DNA from: CAIXSC01 sp046349915
Lineage (GTDB): Bacteria > Planctomycetota > Planctomycetia > Pirellulales > Pirellulaceae
Assembly: GCA_046349915.1 (NCBI GenBank)
Contig: JAXMBL010000007.1
Coordinates: 124,001-188,000 of the forward strand
Reading direction: 5' to 3'
DNA: 64,000 nt
A program made the translations under genes and the position numbers. Positions within the stretch are counted from its first letter, which is position 1; every line of letters begins with the position of its first letter. Under the pieces are notes generated by a model that saw only the letters and a program-made list of their open reading frames with translations, searched no databases and was not told where the DNA came from. Of this stretch, positions 27,758 to 37,414 are shown one piece after another.

Positions 27758-29668
27758 TCAGAATTCACCGAGTGCGGCGGCGAGTGGACCACGCAATTGC
27801 GGCCAGCCTTGTGAGGCGGCATCGAGTGAATCACATCGCAGGGCCGTGACCGAGCCATCGGTGGTGGGAACCAGCAGCAGGTTGGGCGCGACAAGCGAGA
27901 GCGCCGCTCGCACCGGGACTGCGAGTGCTTCGGTCCATTCGATAACTCCATGCGTGTTGATGGCGTAGACTTGGCCTGAGTCGCTGGCGACATAGACGAT
28001 GCCATCGTCTCCGAGTGCTGGAGTGGAAGTGATGGCGCCATCGAGCGGAGTGGCCCAGATTTCACGTTTTCCCTCGGGGCGTTGGGGATCAATTAACAGC
28101 AAGTAGCCGATGCGGGAAGTCTTGCGAGCCCCGCCACTGGCCGGGTATCGATTAACGGCGACATAGACCCCACCGCGAGCATCAATGACCGGCGAAGCGG
28201 CGGCCAAGCCTCCCAGTGGTTGCGTCCAAATCGCTCGTCCGTCCATGTCGAATCCATACAGATAGTCGTCGCTGCTAGCCACGATCAGTTCGCGTCGGGG
28301 CGACAGCGCGATTCCGGTGTTGATCGCACCCCGGGTGCGCCCCGCTTGAGTCTCCCAGGCATTCCAGCAGTCTTCGCCGCCCGCGGCGCCCAGGGCGATG
28401 GCGTGGAGATGTTGGTCATCGGCGCCGATGTAAAGTCGTTCTTCGTGAATGAGACCGGTTGAATTGAAGGTGGCGGGCGGGGGAAACAATTGGTCGGCCG
28501 TGGCATGGAATGGCCGCGATTGGCCCGTGGCATCGAGTCGAATCAGTCCGCCGTCGCGAATCGCAATGTACGTGTTTCCGCGGTCATCAAGCAGTGGACT
28601 GGAGCAACCGTTGGGCGGCCCTACATTGACTCGCCACCGCTCCTGGCCCGAGGTTGCGTCGAGTGAATAGACCATGCCGTCGCTGACATGGACTCGCAGG
28701 CCGCCATCTTGTCCCCAAACAGGTTGGCAGGCAATCTGGCGCAGTCCTGGGGACTGCCAGCGCCAAATCTCGCGACCATCCGTCGCGTCCAAGGCCGTGA
28801 CGCACGCGTCGCAAGCGGCGACGACATGGCCCTCGGGAGTGAATTCCACTCGACCATACACTTTCGTCGAATCGGGGCGAACCGGCGCCGATCGCCACGC
28901 TCGTCGGTTTTTTCCAGAAGCTGCCGCTGGAGGAATTCGCGACGCTCGCGCTTGTTCCACGAGATAGGACCGCAGCTGGGCGAGAAAGTCGAGCCAGTCT
29001 TTCTTGCGAGCGCGAATGATCGCGGCTCGCGAATCTACCGTCGTTGGCCGGTCAGGCGACGATGGCCAAGTCGTAGGTACTTCGCTGGCAGTTGCCAGCA
29101 TCCATTGAGCAAAAGGGGTTGTTTGAGTCGAATGGCGAGCCGGAAACCACTCGGCCGGTTTACCAACGGGCAGTCGTAAGAACTCCAAGTGAAAGACGTT
29201 CAAGGCGGCCCCGGTCGTCTCCATGGAAGCCAACTGCCGCGGAGCTTCGCCCAACTGGGAGGTGCCGCCGCCCGACAAATGCACTAACGTTGCGGTAACC
29301 GAATCGCTCGCCGCGGTCTTGACGAGACTCCTGACCGAATCCAGAGCTAGTGCGAAAGCGCTCACGCAGTTCGGTTGGCCCGCTGGCTGTGGGCGGTAGA
29401 CTCCGCCTGTCGAACGCCACTGATGTAGTGGAACGAGTCCGGCCGTGTTGCCAAGTCCGCGAAAGCCAGTTTCCAGAGTCGTCTCCGGGAGGTCGGCTGT
29501 TTGACGGTATCCAATGATGCCGACTCGTAAGTCGTCGGCCAATGCTCCGTCGGATAGGAATTCGTTCAGACCGGTGGCCAGTCCTTCGACTAAACTCGGC
29601 TTTAATTCGCCGGTAGGCTTGGACATCGAGACCGATTCATCCACGATAAAGATCAAACACTGCGGCAT
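27758..29668 (-). CDS. VWA domain protein with PQQ-type beta-propeller
   Basis: The last gene of the ten-gene unit, 636 residues. The N-terminal von Willebrand A domain (about 1-190) has an intact MIDAS start DESVSMS at about 10-16 (DxSxS) and a VHLSGGG strand. From about 265 the protein becomes a PQQ-like repeat propeller with repeated motifs such as ALDATDGREIWRW, SLDATSGQERWRV, GFDMDGRAIWTQ and AINTHGVIEWTE, ending near SVTALRCDSL. There is no signal peptide, so the propeller is probably cytoplasmic and may be a protein-binding scaffold rather than a dehydrogenase. It begins 16 bases after the other VWA gene. A VWA-propeller fusion beside GTPase-type genes points to a conflict or signalling role; this is inferred. 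Confidence 0.83.
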   Translation of the reverse strand: MPQCLIFIVDESVSMSKPTGELKPSLVEGLATGLNEFLSDGALADDLRVGIIGYRQTADLPETTLETGFRGLGNTAGLVPLHQWRSTGGVYRPQPAGQPNCVSAFALALDSVRSLVKTAASDSVTATLVHLSGGGTSQLGEAPRQLASMETTGAALNVFHLEFLRLPVGKPAEWFPARHSTQTTPFAQWMLATASEVPTTWPSSPDRPTTVDSRAAIIRARKKDWLDFLAQLRSYLVEQARASRIPPAAASGKNRRAWRSAPVRPDSTKVYGRVEFTPEGHVVAACDACVTALDATDGREIWRWQSPGLRQIACQPVWGQDGGLRVHVSDGMVYSLDATSGQERWRVNVGPPNGCSSPLLDDRGNTYIAIRDGGLIRLDATGQSRPFHATADQLFPPPATFNSTGLIHEERLYIGADDQHLHAIALGAAGGEDCWNAWETQAGRTRGAINTGIALSPRRELIVASSDDYLYGFDMDGRAIWTQPLGGLAAASPVIDARGGVYVAVNRYPASGGARKTSRIGYLLLIDPQRPEGKREIWATPLDGAITSTPALGDDGIVYVASDSGQVYAINTHGVIEWTEALAVPVRAALSLVAPNLLLVPTTDGSVTALRCDSLDAASQGWPQLRGPLAAALGEF

Positions 29669-29684
29669 GAATTCACTCAGCTTG

Positions 29685-30485
29685 TCATTCGTTCGCCAGT
29701 AACAGAGTGGCGAAAACTTTCAGGTATTCAGTCAATTTATCCCATGTCGACGCGCAAATCAGACCTGGGCTTTCCGGGGAAAGTTGGGGGAAGTAACCCG
29801 ACTGATGCAACAACTCCAGGGGATTCCAAGAGTCTTCTTGATAACGCCCCATGGGCGACGATGCAGCATGCCACAGCGATACGGTTTCGAGAACGGGGGA
29901 TGAGACGGCAGGCGGCTGGGCGACGAAACAGCAATTAGGGTCGACATTGCAATCGCACACGACATGCAGCAGTAGCACAGGACCACGCTGAGTGCGAAGG
30001 GACTGGATTCTCCGCGCCGCGGTCGCTGGATCGCCGTCCGTGGGGACTCCATCGGTAATATGCACGACAACCGGCGGCGCGGAAGTCGGATGATCCTGAG
30101 TCCATTTGTCGAGCAAATTGGCGCAGTGTTCCAAGGCGGCGATTGCAGGCGAGCCTCCGCCACAGGGGAGCCGGAATTCGTTCGCGGCTGATGGCTGCCA
30201 TTGCACCAGAAGTCGCGCCGGAAAAGCTGGGACGAGTGGCGGGAACGAAAACGCGGAAGGTCCCACCACTGGCTTGCCCCATCGATCTGTCCGGTAAGGG
30301 ATCACGGCGAAATCGAGTTGCGAGGGATCGAGGTTGACGAGTTCTGGGACGACGTCGTCGGCGATCGCCTTGGAGATTGCCTCAAGCCAACTGGTGTTCT
30401 GCGTCGCATCCACGCGATGACGCATCGACTCGGAGCAATCGACCAGAAAGATCAGGCAGCGGGCAAGCGGCGAGTCGTGCGTCAT
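29685..30485 (-). CDS. VWA domain protein (TerY-like)
   Basis: A 266-residue protein that is essentially a von Willebrand A domain. The MIDAS opening is LIFLVDCSESM (DxSxS), followed by DFAVIPYRTD, the mid-domain GGSPAIAALEHCANLLDKW, which supplies the later MIDAS residues, and VVVHITDGVPTDGDP. Similar stand-alone VWA proteins accompany phosphatase/kinase or MoxR partners in bacterial conflict systems. The frame runs up to 30716, but the ATG at 30485 overlaps the stop of the upstream gene by four bases and gives a domain-length protein. It is probably cytoplasmic. A cysteine cluster (CDCNVDPNCC) near residue 190 is unusual. Confidence 0.82.
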   Translation of the reverse strand: MTHDSPLARCLIFLVDCSESMRHRVDATQNTSWLEAISKAIADDVVPELVNLDPSQLDFAVIPYRTDRWGKPVVGPSAFSFPPLVPAFPARLLVQWQPSAANEFRLPCGGGSPAIAALEHCANLLDKWTQDHPTSAPPVVVHITDGVPTDGDPATAARRIQSLRTQRGPVLLLHVVCDCNVDPNCCFVAQPPAVSSPVLETVSLWHAASSPMGRYQEDSWNPLELLHQSGYFPQLSPESPGLICASTWDKLTEYLKVFATLLLANE

Positions 30486-32110
30486 GGCGCCGTTCCAGGC
30501 GACCCACCCAGCAAGCTTTCCACACTGGGAAAAACGGCCATGATTGCTTGAGCCTGTTTCCATTCTGCTTCGAAGCTCATTTCCGTGTACGCCTTTTCGA
30601 TCAGAGCCTGCTCGGCCTGAATGCCGCCTCCCTTCAAGCCAAAATTGGTGACGCGATTTCGCAGGGTAGCCGCTTCGAGTTCCCAGACTTGACAATTCTG
30701 TACGTGCATGGCCCATTTCTGACGTGAACTCAAGTTCTCGGACGCTCGGAGTTGCTGAATTGACAAATTAAAATCGCCAATTGATGTTACCAAGAAAAGA
30801 GGCCGCGGCGGCTCGGCAATTCGCTTCAATCCCGGATCGCCAATCTCCAGTTGCGTCGTCAGTCGGTGTTCAGGCACGTTCGGATTCCTGACCCGTTCGG
30901 CGCTAGAACGCCAGTAACTCCAAATTGCTGGAGCGTTTGCATCCGGAATGAACAAACCGATCGCCAAACCATTGGTTTCAACGTTCACAGCCTCTTGAAA
31001 GGCAGGATCGAGCTTCTGCAGGGGGAGCGAGCGTTCGACAAGGATCTGTTGCAACCAAGACAGAGTCAACTGACGCAGTCGCGCCGTGATTTCGGGATAC
31101 CGCGGATAGCGATCGCGAATCTCCTTCGCGAGTGAAATCCGTTCGCTCACCGGCAGTCCGGCCGAGTTGCCGACGATGGGGTTGGTTGCGCCAGGACGAG
31201 AGCCAAATCGCAGATCGATGTGCAGGTGAGCCTGTTCCGTGGCTGCTTTGGCGATCAAATCGCGACCTTTCGGACCTACTTTCCTGTCGAACTCCATGCC
31301 CTCAGGTTGGTCAGGCTGATATCGATTGACCAATTCCAGTAGTCGCGGTTCTCGCTCTTCCGGCGCAGTGGGCAGGGCGTCATAGGCGCCCTTGAAAGCC
31401 GCCAACACGCTGACTTGGGACTTCAACTTGTCTAATCTCGGAGTCAATTCTCCCAGCACTTCCTCGAAGCCGAGCTGATCGCGCAAGGGCTGCAGGGAGT
31501 CGCTTGCGACCTGAAGACGTTGATCAAGCTCGACAAACCGCTCTTCTTTCGCCAGTTCGCGAGCCCGATCAATTTCACTGGCAACGACCGTTCGAGCCTT
31601 CCATAATTGAGCGCGAATCCCACACCATTGCCCCAGTTCCACCAGTTCTTGAAACTTGTCCGTCGTCTTCAGCGACTCCCACTGCGTGGACAACTTCGCC
31701 AACGCCTCGCTTCGCCGCTCGACCGGCTCGCTCAGTTCAGCCGTCAAGACTTGTTGAGTTCTTTCCCGAAGGTTGGTCAGAGCCGTGAGAAACTCGCTGA
31801 GTCGTCGCGTGCGGGCGGCCTGGGATTCGTCGGCGAGCGTTAGTTTGGACAACACGAACGGCTGAGCATCTTGCCACGAGGCGAGCACGATTTTCTCGGC
31901 GGCTGCCCGCGGCGCGACTCGTTCTCCGCCCACGAGTGGTTGAGGAGGCGCAAGGGGAGTCGGTTGAGGCGCCACGGCACTGGCGGCCGATTGCGTTTGC
32001 GACCGCCAACCCCAGACGGCCCCGCACGACAAACTCAAAAGCGGGATGAACAGCAATGACAAATGCCAGTCGCGATGTTGTCGGCCCTTATCTTCGTGGT
32101 TGTTTGTCAT
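30482..32110 (-). CDS. Single-TM coiled-coil protein of the GTPase/VWA operon
   Basis: About 542 residues and not recognised. An N-terminal hydrophobic segment (LSLLFIPLLSLSCGAVWGW) probably anchors it in the inner membrane. A Pro/Ala-rich linker leads to a long helical region (about 90-270) rich in Glu, Arg and Leu that looks like a spectrin- or coiled-coil-like bundle. A more globular C-terminal part (about 290-500) holds PLFLVTSIGDFNLSIQQLRASE. A Walker motif or catalytic triad is absent. The ATG at 32110 is the second of two adjacent ATG codons after AAGGTGA. Its stop overlaps the VWA start, indicating coupled translation and a likely physical partnership. Confidence 0.78.
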   Translation of the reverse strand: MTNNHEDKGRQHRDWHLSLLFIPLLSLSCGAVWGWRSQTQSAASAVAPQPTPLAPPQPLVGGERVAPRAAAEKIVLASWQDAQPFVLSKLTLADESQAARTRRLSEFLTALTNLRERTQQVLTAELSEPVERRSEALAKLSTQWESLKTTDKFQELVELGQWCGIRAQLWKARTVVASEIDRARELAKEERFVELDQRLQVASDSLQPLRDQLGFEEVLGELTPRLDKLKSQVSVLAAFKGAYDALPTAPEEREPRLLELVNRYQPDQPEGMEFDRKVGPKGRDLIAKAATEQAHLHIDLRFGSRPGATNPIVGNSAGLPVSERISLAKEIRDRYPRYPEITARLRQLTLSWLQQILVERSLPLQKLDPAFQEAVNVETNGLAIGLFIPDANAPAIWSYWRSSAERVRNPNVPEHRLTTQLEIGDPGLKRIAEPPRPLFLVTSIGDFNLSIQQLRASENLSSRQKWAMHVQNCQVWELEAATLRNRVTNFGLKGGGIQAEQALIEKAYTEMSFEAEWKQAQAIMAVFPSVESLLGGSPGTAP

Positions 32111-32153
32111 CATTCACCTTTAGTCCGACAGCACTTACTGAAGTCGTTCTGCT

Positions 32154-35100
32154 TTAAGAGTCGAAGCCGGAAATCGAATCGTCTAGCACCGATTCACTAG
32201 CCGTGTGCAGTAATCCATCCAGGAACATGTGATTGCTCTGGTCGAGGACATTGTAGTTGAATGTGATTTTGTCGTAGGCTTTGCCCGCTTCGAAATCATC
32301 TTCTCCGAGGTGAGTTTCTCCCGTGGAGTACACGGCATCTTCCCAAAATGCCGATGTGAATGCGCAGGAGATCGTAAAGCTATACGAACTGAATTTGCCC
32401 AATTGGACCTTCATTTGCTCAATATTGACTTCCGCATAGGACCCGCAAGGAATGGTCACGGTTTTTTCGCCGACCAAATTTCCTTTCTGCATCGCCTTGA
32501 TTCGCACATTCATGGTAATCGCCGGCGAGAAGTACCGCGGAAACTCAAACCGAAACAGACGGCGATGGTCAATGGATCGTTTCGGCGGTGAGTCGGGATC
32601 GACCATCGCCCTCACGCTGCCAATGTACTCGGCCACTCGATGCCTCCGAGCCAAGGAGGCGATTGCGCCTTCTAAATCGTCGCTCGCCGCCTTGATCGTC
32701 CGCAGATATCTCAGCAGCAAATCTCGGCGGGAAAGATACTGACTCAGATCATCGGTCGCGGTCACAAAACTCCGCGTGATTTCCTGCATCAGGTTGGGCT
32801 TGATAGGCTTCTTGTTTTGCGTGAACTCGCTCGCTCGCATTAATTGTTCGAGGAACTGGTGCCAAGCGCGGGCTCGCTTCAGCCGATCCTCGGGTCTAAC
32901 CGGAGATGTGACAATCGCTGTGAGTCGGCGGAGGTGATTCGGCCACGCGGTTTCAAACGGCCCCTGCGTCAATCCGTGATGCTCTGCTTCAATCCACTGG
33001 TCGGTCAGTGTCAGACTCGCGTAGGGCACGACTGCCGCGCCGTACCTGTCGAGCAGCTCGCTTTGGTGAGCACTATTCTCAAACGACTTGACGATCTCCC
33101 GTGCCGACTGGGCGACATTCGAATTTCCCTGCGCTGACTGGGAAGTTGCGACCAAGAATCGGTGGAAAATCTCGAGCCAATCCAAGCGAGCCTTGTAGCC
33201 GACTCCCTGTTCGCAGATGATGACGAGCCGCAACAGGTTGTTACGCTCAAGTCGCGACAAAATTCCATGGATCACTTGATGCCGCTTCCGCTCATCTTCG
33301 GGACTTTGAAGAGCAACGCGAATACCTTGCACGAACCTACGCAGTTGGACGGCATCGAGTTGCTCACGAGCGCTCAAATAGTGAGTGATCAGGTTGATTC
33401 TGGCTTCAGGCGAGAGCGCGGCGACGTCCGCCAACGGCAGGACTTCTGACTCTGGGTGATGCCGCAAGACTCGGCTGGCGACCTCGACGCACTTTGGATT
33501 GGAATGGCGCAAGAGCAACTGCGCGACCGTGCCCGCGTTCCCGCCTTGCGATAGGCCTTGCAGTTCCTGTCCCGTGGGCACGCGATCACCGATCTGCTGT
33601 TGCAGAATGTCGGCCATGGGCTCGAACAATTGCTCGGACATCAGGAAATCGATGGTCAGGGTAGGGTCCGAGCGTACAAGGCTCCAAAGGAATTCGCTCC
33701 CCGGCGTAAACGAACTTCCTTGGGCCGCGATCCAGCGAAGGATGAGGCCGCGATAGGCCGCGCCTGCGTCCGCATGCATCTGTTGCAACACTTCTTGGTT
33801 GCATTGGGAGATAACTCGCCCCAACAACGACGGCAACGAAGCATCGTGGAGGGGCGATTCCACGTTCGGCGCTGGCTTGCCAGCCGCTCGTCCCTCCGCG
33901 GCTCGCGCCTGCTGCAAAACGGCCGAGGGGAAGTTTCGCCGCCGTCGTACGTGTTCTTGCAACAGGCCCAGGCGGAAATCGTCGGGCAGACGAGCGTCGA
34001 GTGACAGGGCGACCAGCGAGTTGTCACGGAGCGAGCGGACGACGGGGGCGAATGCCCGACACTTGTCAAGCACGCGTTCACCCGTCATCAACATCTGAGC
34101 GATCGGTATGATCCCGGCCGCGGCTGCAATCGCCGCGGGATCGCCGTAAGTCGTCGCTCCGTCGGGCATGGTTACGGGATGCAGGAAACGATCCTCGATC
34201 GCGCGACTCGCATAAGCTGCCGCGGACGTGTTCGGAACTGGCGACGGCGGTGGAGTTGTTCCCTCTTGAAACAGCTTGCGCACCCGCTGTTCTTCGCCAG
34301 CGTACTCTTCCAGTTTGTCAGGCGTCGTTAGGCGGACTTCCGCGAATCGCGTCAATAATTGCTCGACGGCCTCCCATCCTTGACTCGCCAAAGTGGAAAC
34401 GACGAGCCGTGGGTATTGATCACGCTGGTTCTGAAACGGCTGCGCCCGATTGCGAAAAACGTCGAGTATAAAGCCGCAGCGAGCGGGGCGAGTCTTGCTC
34501 CATGTCGTCACGAGGGTTTGGCTGAGCGGTTCGCGAAAGGTGGTTGCCACCAACGGCGCCGGCGAGTCCATCAGATGCCGCTCGTAGGTCGAGAAGCCGA
34601 TGGGTTCGGCCAAATAATTCGTCGGCAGCAAACGCAATAAGCTGAAGAAGAGCAGGGCGGCCAACTCGGGGTCGGCGACCAACAACAGCCACTGCCCTTT
34701 CTTGAGGTCGAGTTCCAGGAAACCGCGCAGGAGCTGAATCAAGATTTCTTGACGACGGCGCGGAGCGATGCGGCGCAGCCACTCGGGAATAATGTTCCCC
34801 GGATCGTAAAATTCGCCGTTCGCGGGCGCTTGAACGAATGATTCCATAACTCGCTCGTCAATGTGCGGTTGAACCGCATGTGGCGGCAAATCGTCCCAAG
34901 AAGGAAAGTTCGCGAGAATGGGGCGAGGTTCGGCGGGATCGATGCTGATCCACCAAGGCGCCTCCCAAAGACGGAGGCAGTCGATCGTCGGCCACGCGTT
35001 TCCCACTCGCGTGCGCAGTCCATGCGCGAATTGACTACCTAGACGTTGAGTTTCCGAAGCGTCATAAGTGCGAAAGCAGTCTCGCACCAGCAACGACATA

Positions 35101-35369
35101 CCGGCGATATTGGGGCGATAGATCAACCGGACCGGCATATTGCGGGCTTGCAGCTTTGGCCAAGTGTTGCGATCGATGTCGGCCGGCGGCTCATATCGAT
35201 TCTTGAACAACAAGTCTTGCAGCGTGTCCACGAAAGTCGCGTCGACGCCTTCCCGCCCACATGACGCCGCTCGCAAATGGTAGCCATAGCCCGCGTCCAT
35301 GAAGCGAGTACGCGGATTACACGACGTCCAATAGAACTGCTCGATTCCGTTCATTGCCGCATAGCTCAT
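32154..35369 (-). CDS. GAP1-like GTPase-associated protein
   Basis: About 1071 residues. The first 220 residues resemble the N-terminal domain of GTPase-associated protein 1 (GAP1-N): GIEQFYWTSCNP, YGYHLRAASCG, LIYRPNIAGMSLLVRDCFRTYD, FVQAPANGEFYDPGNIIPEWLR. The middle (about 225-450) fits a GAP1 middle domain (LIQLLRGFLELDLKKGQWLLLVADPE). A large helical region follows (about 450-930), then a beta-rich C-terminus. In comparative work on NTP-dependent conflict systems, GAP1 proteins sit beside dedicated GTPases, as here. The start is uncertain: GTG at 35402, ATG at 35369 or ATG at 35354; all leave the domain intact. The family match is from remembered motifs, so the assignment is moderate. 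Confidence 0.7.
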   Translation of the reverse strand: MSYAAMNGIEQFYWTSCNPRTRFMDAGYGYHLRAASCGREGVDATFVDTLQDLLFKNRYEPPADIDRNTWPKLQARNMPVRLIYRPNIAGMSLLVRDCFRTYDASETQRLGSQFAHGLRTRVGNAWPTIDCLRLWEAPWWISIDPAEPRPILANFPSWDDLPPHAVQPHIDERVMESFVQAPANGEFYDPGNIIPEWLRRIAPRRRQEILIQLLRGFLELDLKKGQWLLLVADPELAALLFFSLLRLLPTNYLAEPIGFSTYERHLMDSPAPLVATTFREPLSQTLVTTWSKTRPARCGFILDVFRNRAQPFQNQRDQYPRLVVSTLASQGWEAVEQLLTRFAEVRLTTPDKLEEYAGEEQRVRKLFQEGTTPPPSPVPNTSAAAYASRAIEDRFLHPVTMPDGATTYGDPAAIAAAAGIIPIAQMLMTGERVLDKCRAFAPVVRSLRDNSLVALSLDARLPDDFRLGLLQEHVRRRRNFPSAVLQQARAAEGRAAGKPAPNVESPLHDASLPSLLGRVISQCNQEVLQQMHADAGAAYRGLILRWIAAQGSSFTPGSEFLWSLVRSDPTLTIDFLMSEQLFEPMADILQQQIGDRVPTGQELQGLSQGGNAGTVAQLLLRHSNPKCVEVASRVLRHHPESEVLPLADVAALSPEARINLITHYLSAREQLDAVQLRRFVQGIRVALQSPEDERKRHQVIHGILSRLERNNLLRLVIICEQGVGYKARLDWLEIFHRFLVATSQSAQGNSNVAQSAREIVKSFENSAHQSELLDRYGAAVVPYASLTLTDQWIEAEHHGLTQGPFETAWPNHLRRLTAIVTSPVRPEDRLKRARAWHQFLEQLMRASEFTQNKKPIKPNLMQEITRSFVTATDDLSQYLSRRDLLLRYLRTIKAASDDLEGAIASLARRHRVAEYIGSVRAMVDPDSPPKRSIDHRRLFRFEFPRYFSPAITMNVRIKAMQKGNLVGEKTVTIPCGSYAEVNIEQMKVQLGKFSSYSFTISCAFTSAFWEDAVYSTGETHLGEDDFEAGKAYDKITFNYNVLDQSNHMFLDGLLHTASESVLDDSISGFDS

Positions 35370-35435
35370 TGCCGTATTGCTCGCCGTCCAAGGACTCGCC
35401 ACTGATCATTCGTCGACATCGAGTTACACCTTTTG

Positions 35436-37352
35436 CTAGCCCAGGAGTCGCCGTTTCAGACGCTGAAAAGGACTTTCGGGAGGCGGGGGAGTTGGCTTCT
35501 TGGGCGGAAGTAACTCGCGAACAGTCCGTTCCAAGACTAACGGTTCGCCATAAACCCAGGTCGAAGGCTCGTCTCCAATATCCAGGCATGGCCAGATCGC
35601 CAGATGACAATCCATCAGGTCATCGCTTAGCGTAAATCCTCGGCGTTCGCCATTGTTCCAAGAACAGATTAAGGATCGCGCCACCTGGACTGATTCCGGC
35701 GTGCTGGTGCGCCCGGGTAGGTCGCGGGTCAGTGCAACGCAGCATCGCCCGCAAATGGTTGGGTGAGGCCCCTCCCACAGCACTCGGTACTTGGGAGGCC
35801 CGTCCGGCACGAGTGTGGGCGACGCGGCTCGGAGGCCCGTAACGGTTAGGCTGCCGACGTGCGTGCCGAGCCAAGTTCGGATCAATCGCAGCTCGGCCAT
35901 CGAAATATCGCCGAGTGCAAAACGTTCGCGAAGTTCGCTGATATTAAACCGAACGCGGGCCTCTTCGTCTCGCCCTAAGATGATCAACTGGTGGAGTAAC
36001 AATTGATCGGACGGCACGTCGCGCAAAGACGTGCTCGTCGTGGATTCGCTCGTCGTGGGACGCTGGATGCCGGTTGTCTTGAGATCGAACGATGAACTCC
36101 GCTCCTCGGCGCGGACCTCGGACGCCTCGTTGGCTTGCTCCCGTTCCGCGTCGATCACGGACGTTGTGGCATCCTCTGGAGTTACCGCGAGGTCGCGTCT
36201 GGACGCTCGTGCATCGCCGAAAACTCGTCCAGACTCGATCGATTCGAGTTGAGATTCGGCCTTTACGGTCGCGGAGGATGGTACTGTCGACGTCGCCGCG
36301 GACTCGACTCGACCAGGCGCCGTGAGTTGCTTCCGCCATGACCACCCTTGATCGTTGGCTGTCAACAAAGAAGGACCCAATGCGATCAAGCCCAATGCGT
36401 CGGGCGTCGTATCCCAAGTTTCATTCTCCGCCGCTTTGGCATCTTGTGGCGGAACTGCGACAGTGGACTCGGGTGAGCTAATCGGTTTGAGCTTGCCCCC
36501 TAACTCGACACTGCCCGCCGCTTGGACACTGCCCGCCGCCTCGCCTTGGCCTCCCTTCTCCTTTGAACTCTTCGTATCCGCGAAAAGTGACGCTGCGTCA
36601 CTCGCCGTGGATTCATTTCTGCCGTGGGGAGGTCTTTCTGGCTGAACTGTCGTTGGCGGCGGGGGCAATGATCGGCCTGGCGTGGGACCGCTGGGCGTTA
36701 GGGCTTCAGGCGTTGCGAGTGGCGGATTGTCGGTGACTGGCGTGGGAGCGGAGAGACGACTGAAAGAGGGCAAGTCGAAGAAGAACGCCGACTCCGCCAT
36801 CGTCGGTAAGTCCTCGGCTCGCTGTTCCCGCAGGGCGCACATGCGAGCAGGGAGGCTGGCGAGTATCGTATCCTGGAGTATGGGATCCTTGATCGGGGGA
36901 GCTTCTGCTCCTTCCCGCTCGACTGCCGTGAGAGCGATTTTCCAGGGACGTCGAAGATCTTCTTCCAACCACCAAGGCGAAGAAGATCGAGACTGAGTCT
37001 TCGGACGCCGAGCCTCTAGCAGTACGCATAGTAGATAGATAAACGAGTAAAACTCATCACCTCGTCCATTCTGATGCTTCTCCGCCCAAGCGGGATGGCG
37101 CCAAGTCGTTACGCATTCGGGAGGCAACTGAACTTCGTCGCCTCCGGCCGGAGGGCGCTCGTGGATTTTTCCCGCGGCATCGATAACCAAACTGGCGGGC
37201 GTCCAGGTTGCGATGGTGCTTGCTTCGCTGGCTCGCTGCCTCGCGAAATCGGCCATTCCCCAAAAACACTCGTACCAGCGTCCGGAATCGTTCGCCAGCG
37301 AGCGATCGGCCAAGAGCGTGACAAGTGATGAGGAGGGTTGACCAGTCGTCAT
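35436..37352 (-). CDS. Low-complexity linker protein with possible pseudokinase remnant
   Basis: About 638 residues, unrecognised overall. Residues 1-185 contain elements in kinase C-lobe order: SLVIDAAGKIH (compare catalytic-loop/DFG strands), TWRHPAWA (activation-segment end) and GDEFYSFIYLLCVLLEARRP (compare the alpha-F Asp and following helix). The N-lobe, the HRD motif and the DFG Asp are absent, so if related it is an inactive fragment. A long Ser/Thr/Pro/Glu-rich linker (about 210-465) follows, then a compact C-terminal domain with GPHPTICGRCCVAL, a possible metal site. The ATG at 37352 is assumed; a TTG at 37373 is also open. It lies between the membrane GTPase and GAP1 genes and may be an adaptor. 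Confidence 0.6.
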   Translation of the reverse strand: MTTGQPSSSLVTLLADRSLANDSGRWYECFWGMADFARQRASEASTIATWTPASLVIDAAGKIHERPPAGGDEVQLPPECVTTWRHPAWAEKHQNGRGDEFYSFIYLLCVLLEARRPKTQSRSSSPWWLEEDLRRPWKIALTAVEREGAEAPPIKDPILQDTILASLPARMCALREQRAEDLPTMAESAFFFDLPSFSRLSAPTPVTDNPPLATPEALTPSGPTPGRSLPPPPTTVQPERPPHGRNESTASDAASLFADTKSSKEKGGQGEAAGSVQAAGSVELGGKLKPISSPESTVAVPPQDAKAAENETWDTTPDALGLIALGPSLLTANDQGWSWRKQLTAPGRVESAATSTVPSSATVKAESQLESIESGRVFGDARASRRDLAVTPEDATTSVIDAEREQANEASEVRAEERSSSFDLKTTGIQRPTTSESTTSTSLRDVPSDQLLLHQLIILGRDEEARVRFNISELRERFALGDISMAELRLIRTWLGTHVGSLTVTGLRAASPTLVPDGPPKYRVLWEGPHPTICGRCCVALTRDLPGRTSTPESVQVARSLICSWNNGERRGFTLSDDLMDCHLAIWPCLDIGDEPSTWVYGEPLVLERTVRELLPPKKPTPPPPESPFQRLKRRLLG

Positions 37353-37414
37353 GGTTTTTGGTGGTGAATTCAAGCAGGACGGGAATGAAACGTGACGAGT
37401 ATCTGGGGCTCCCT

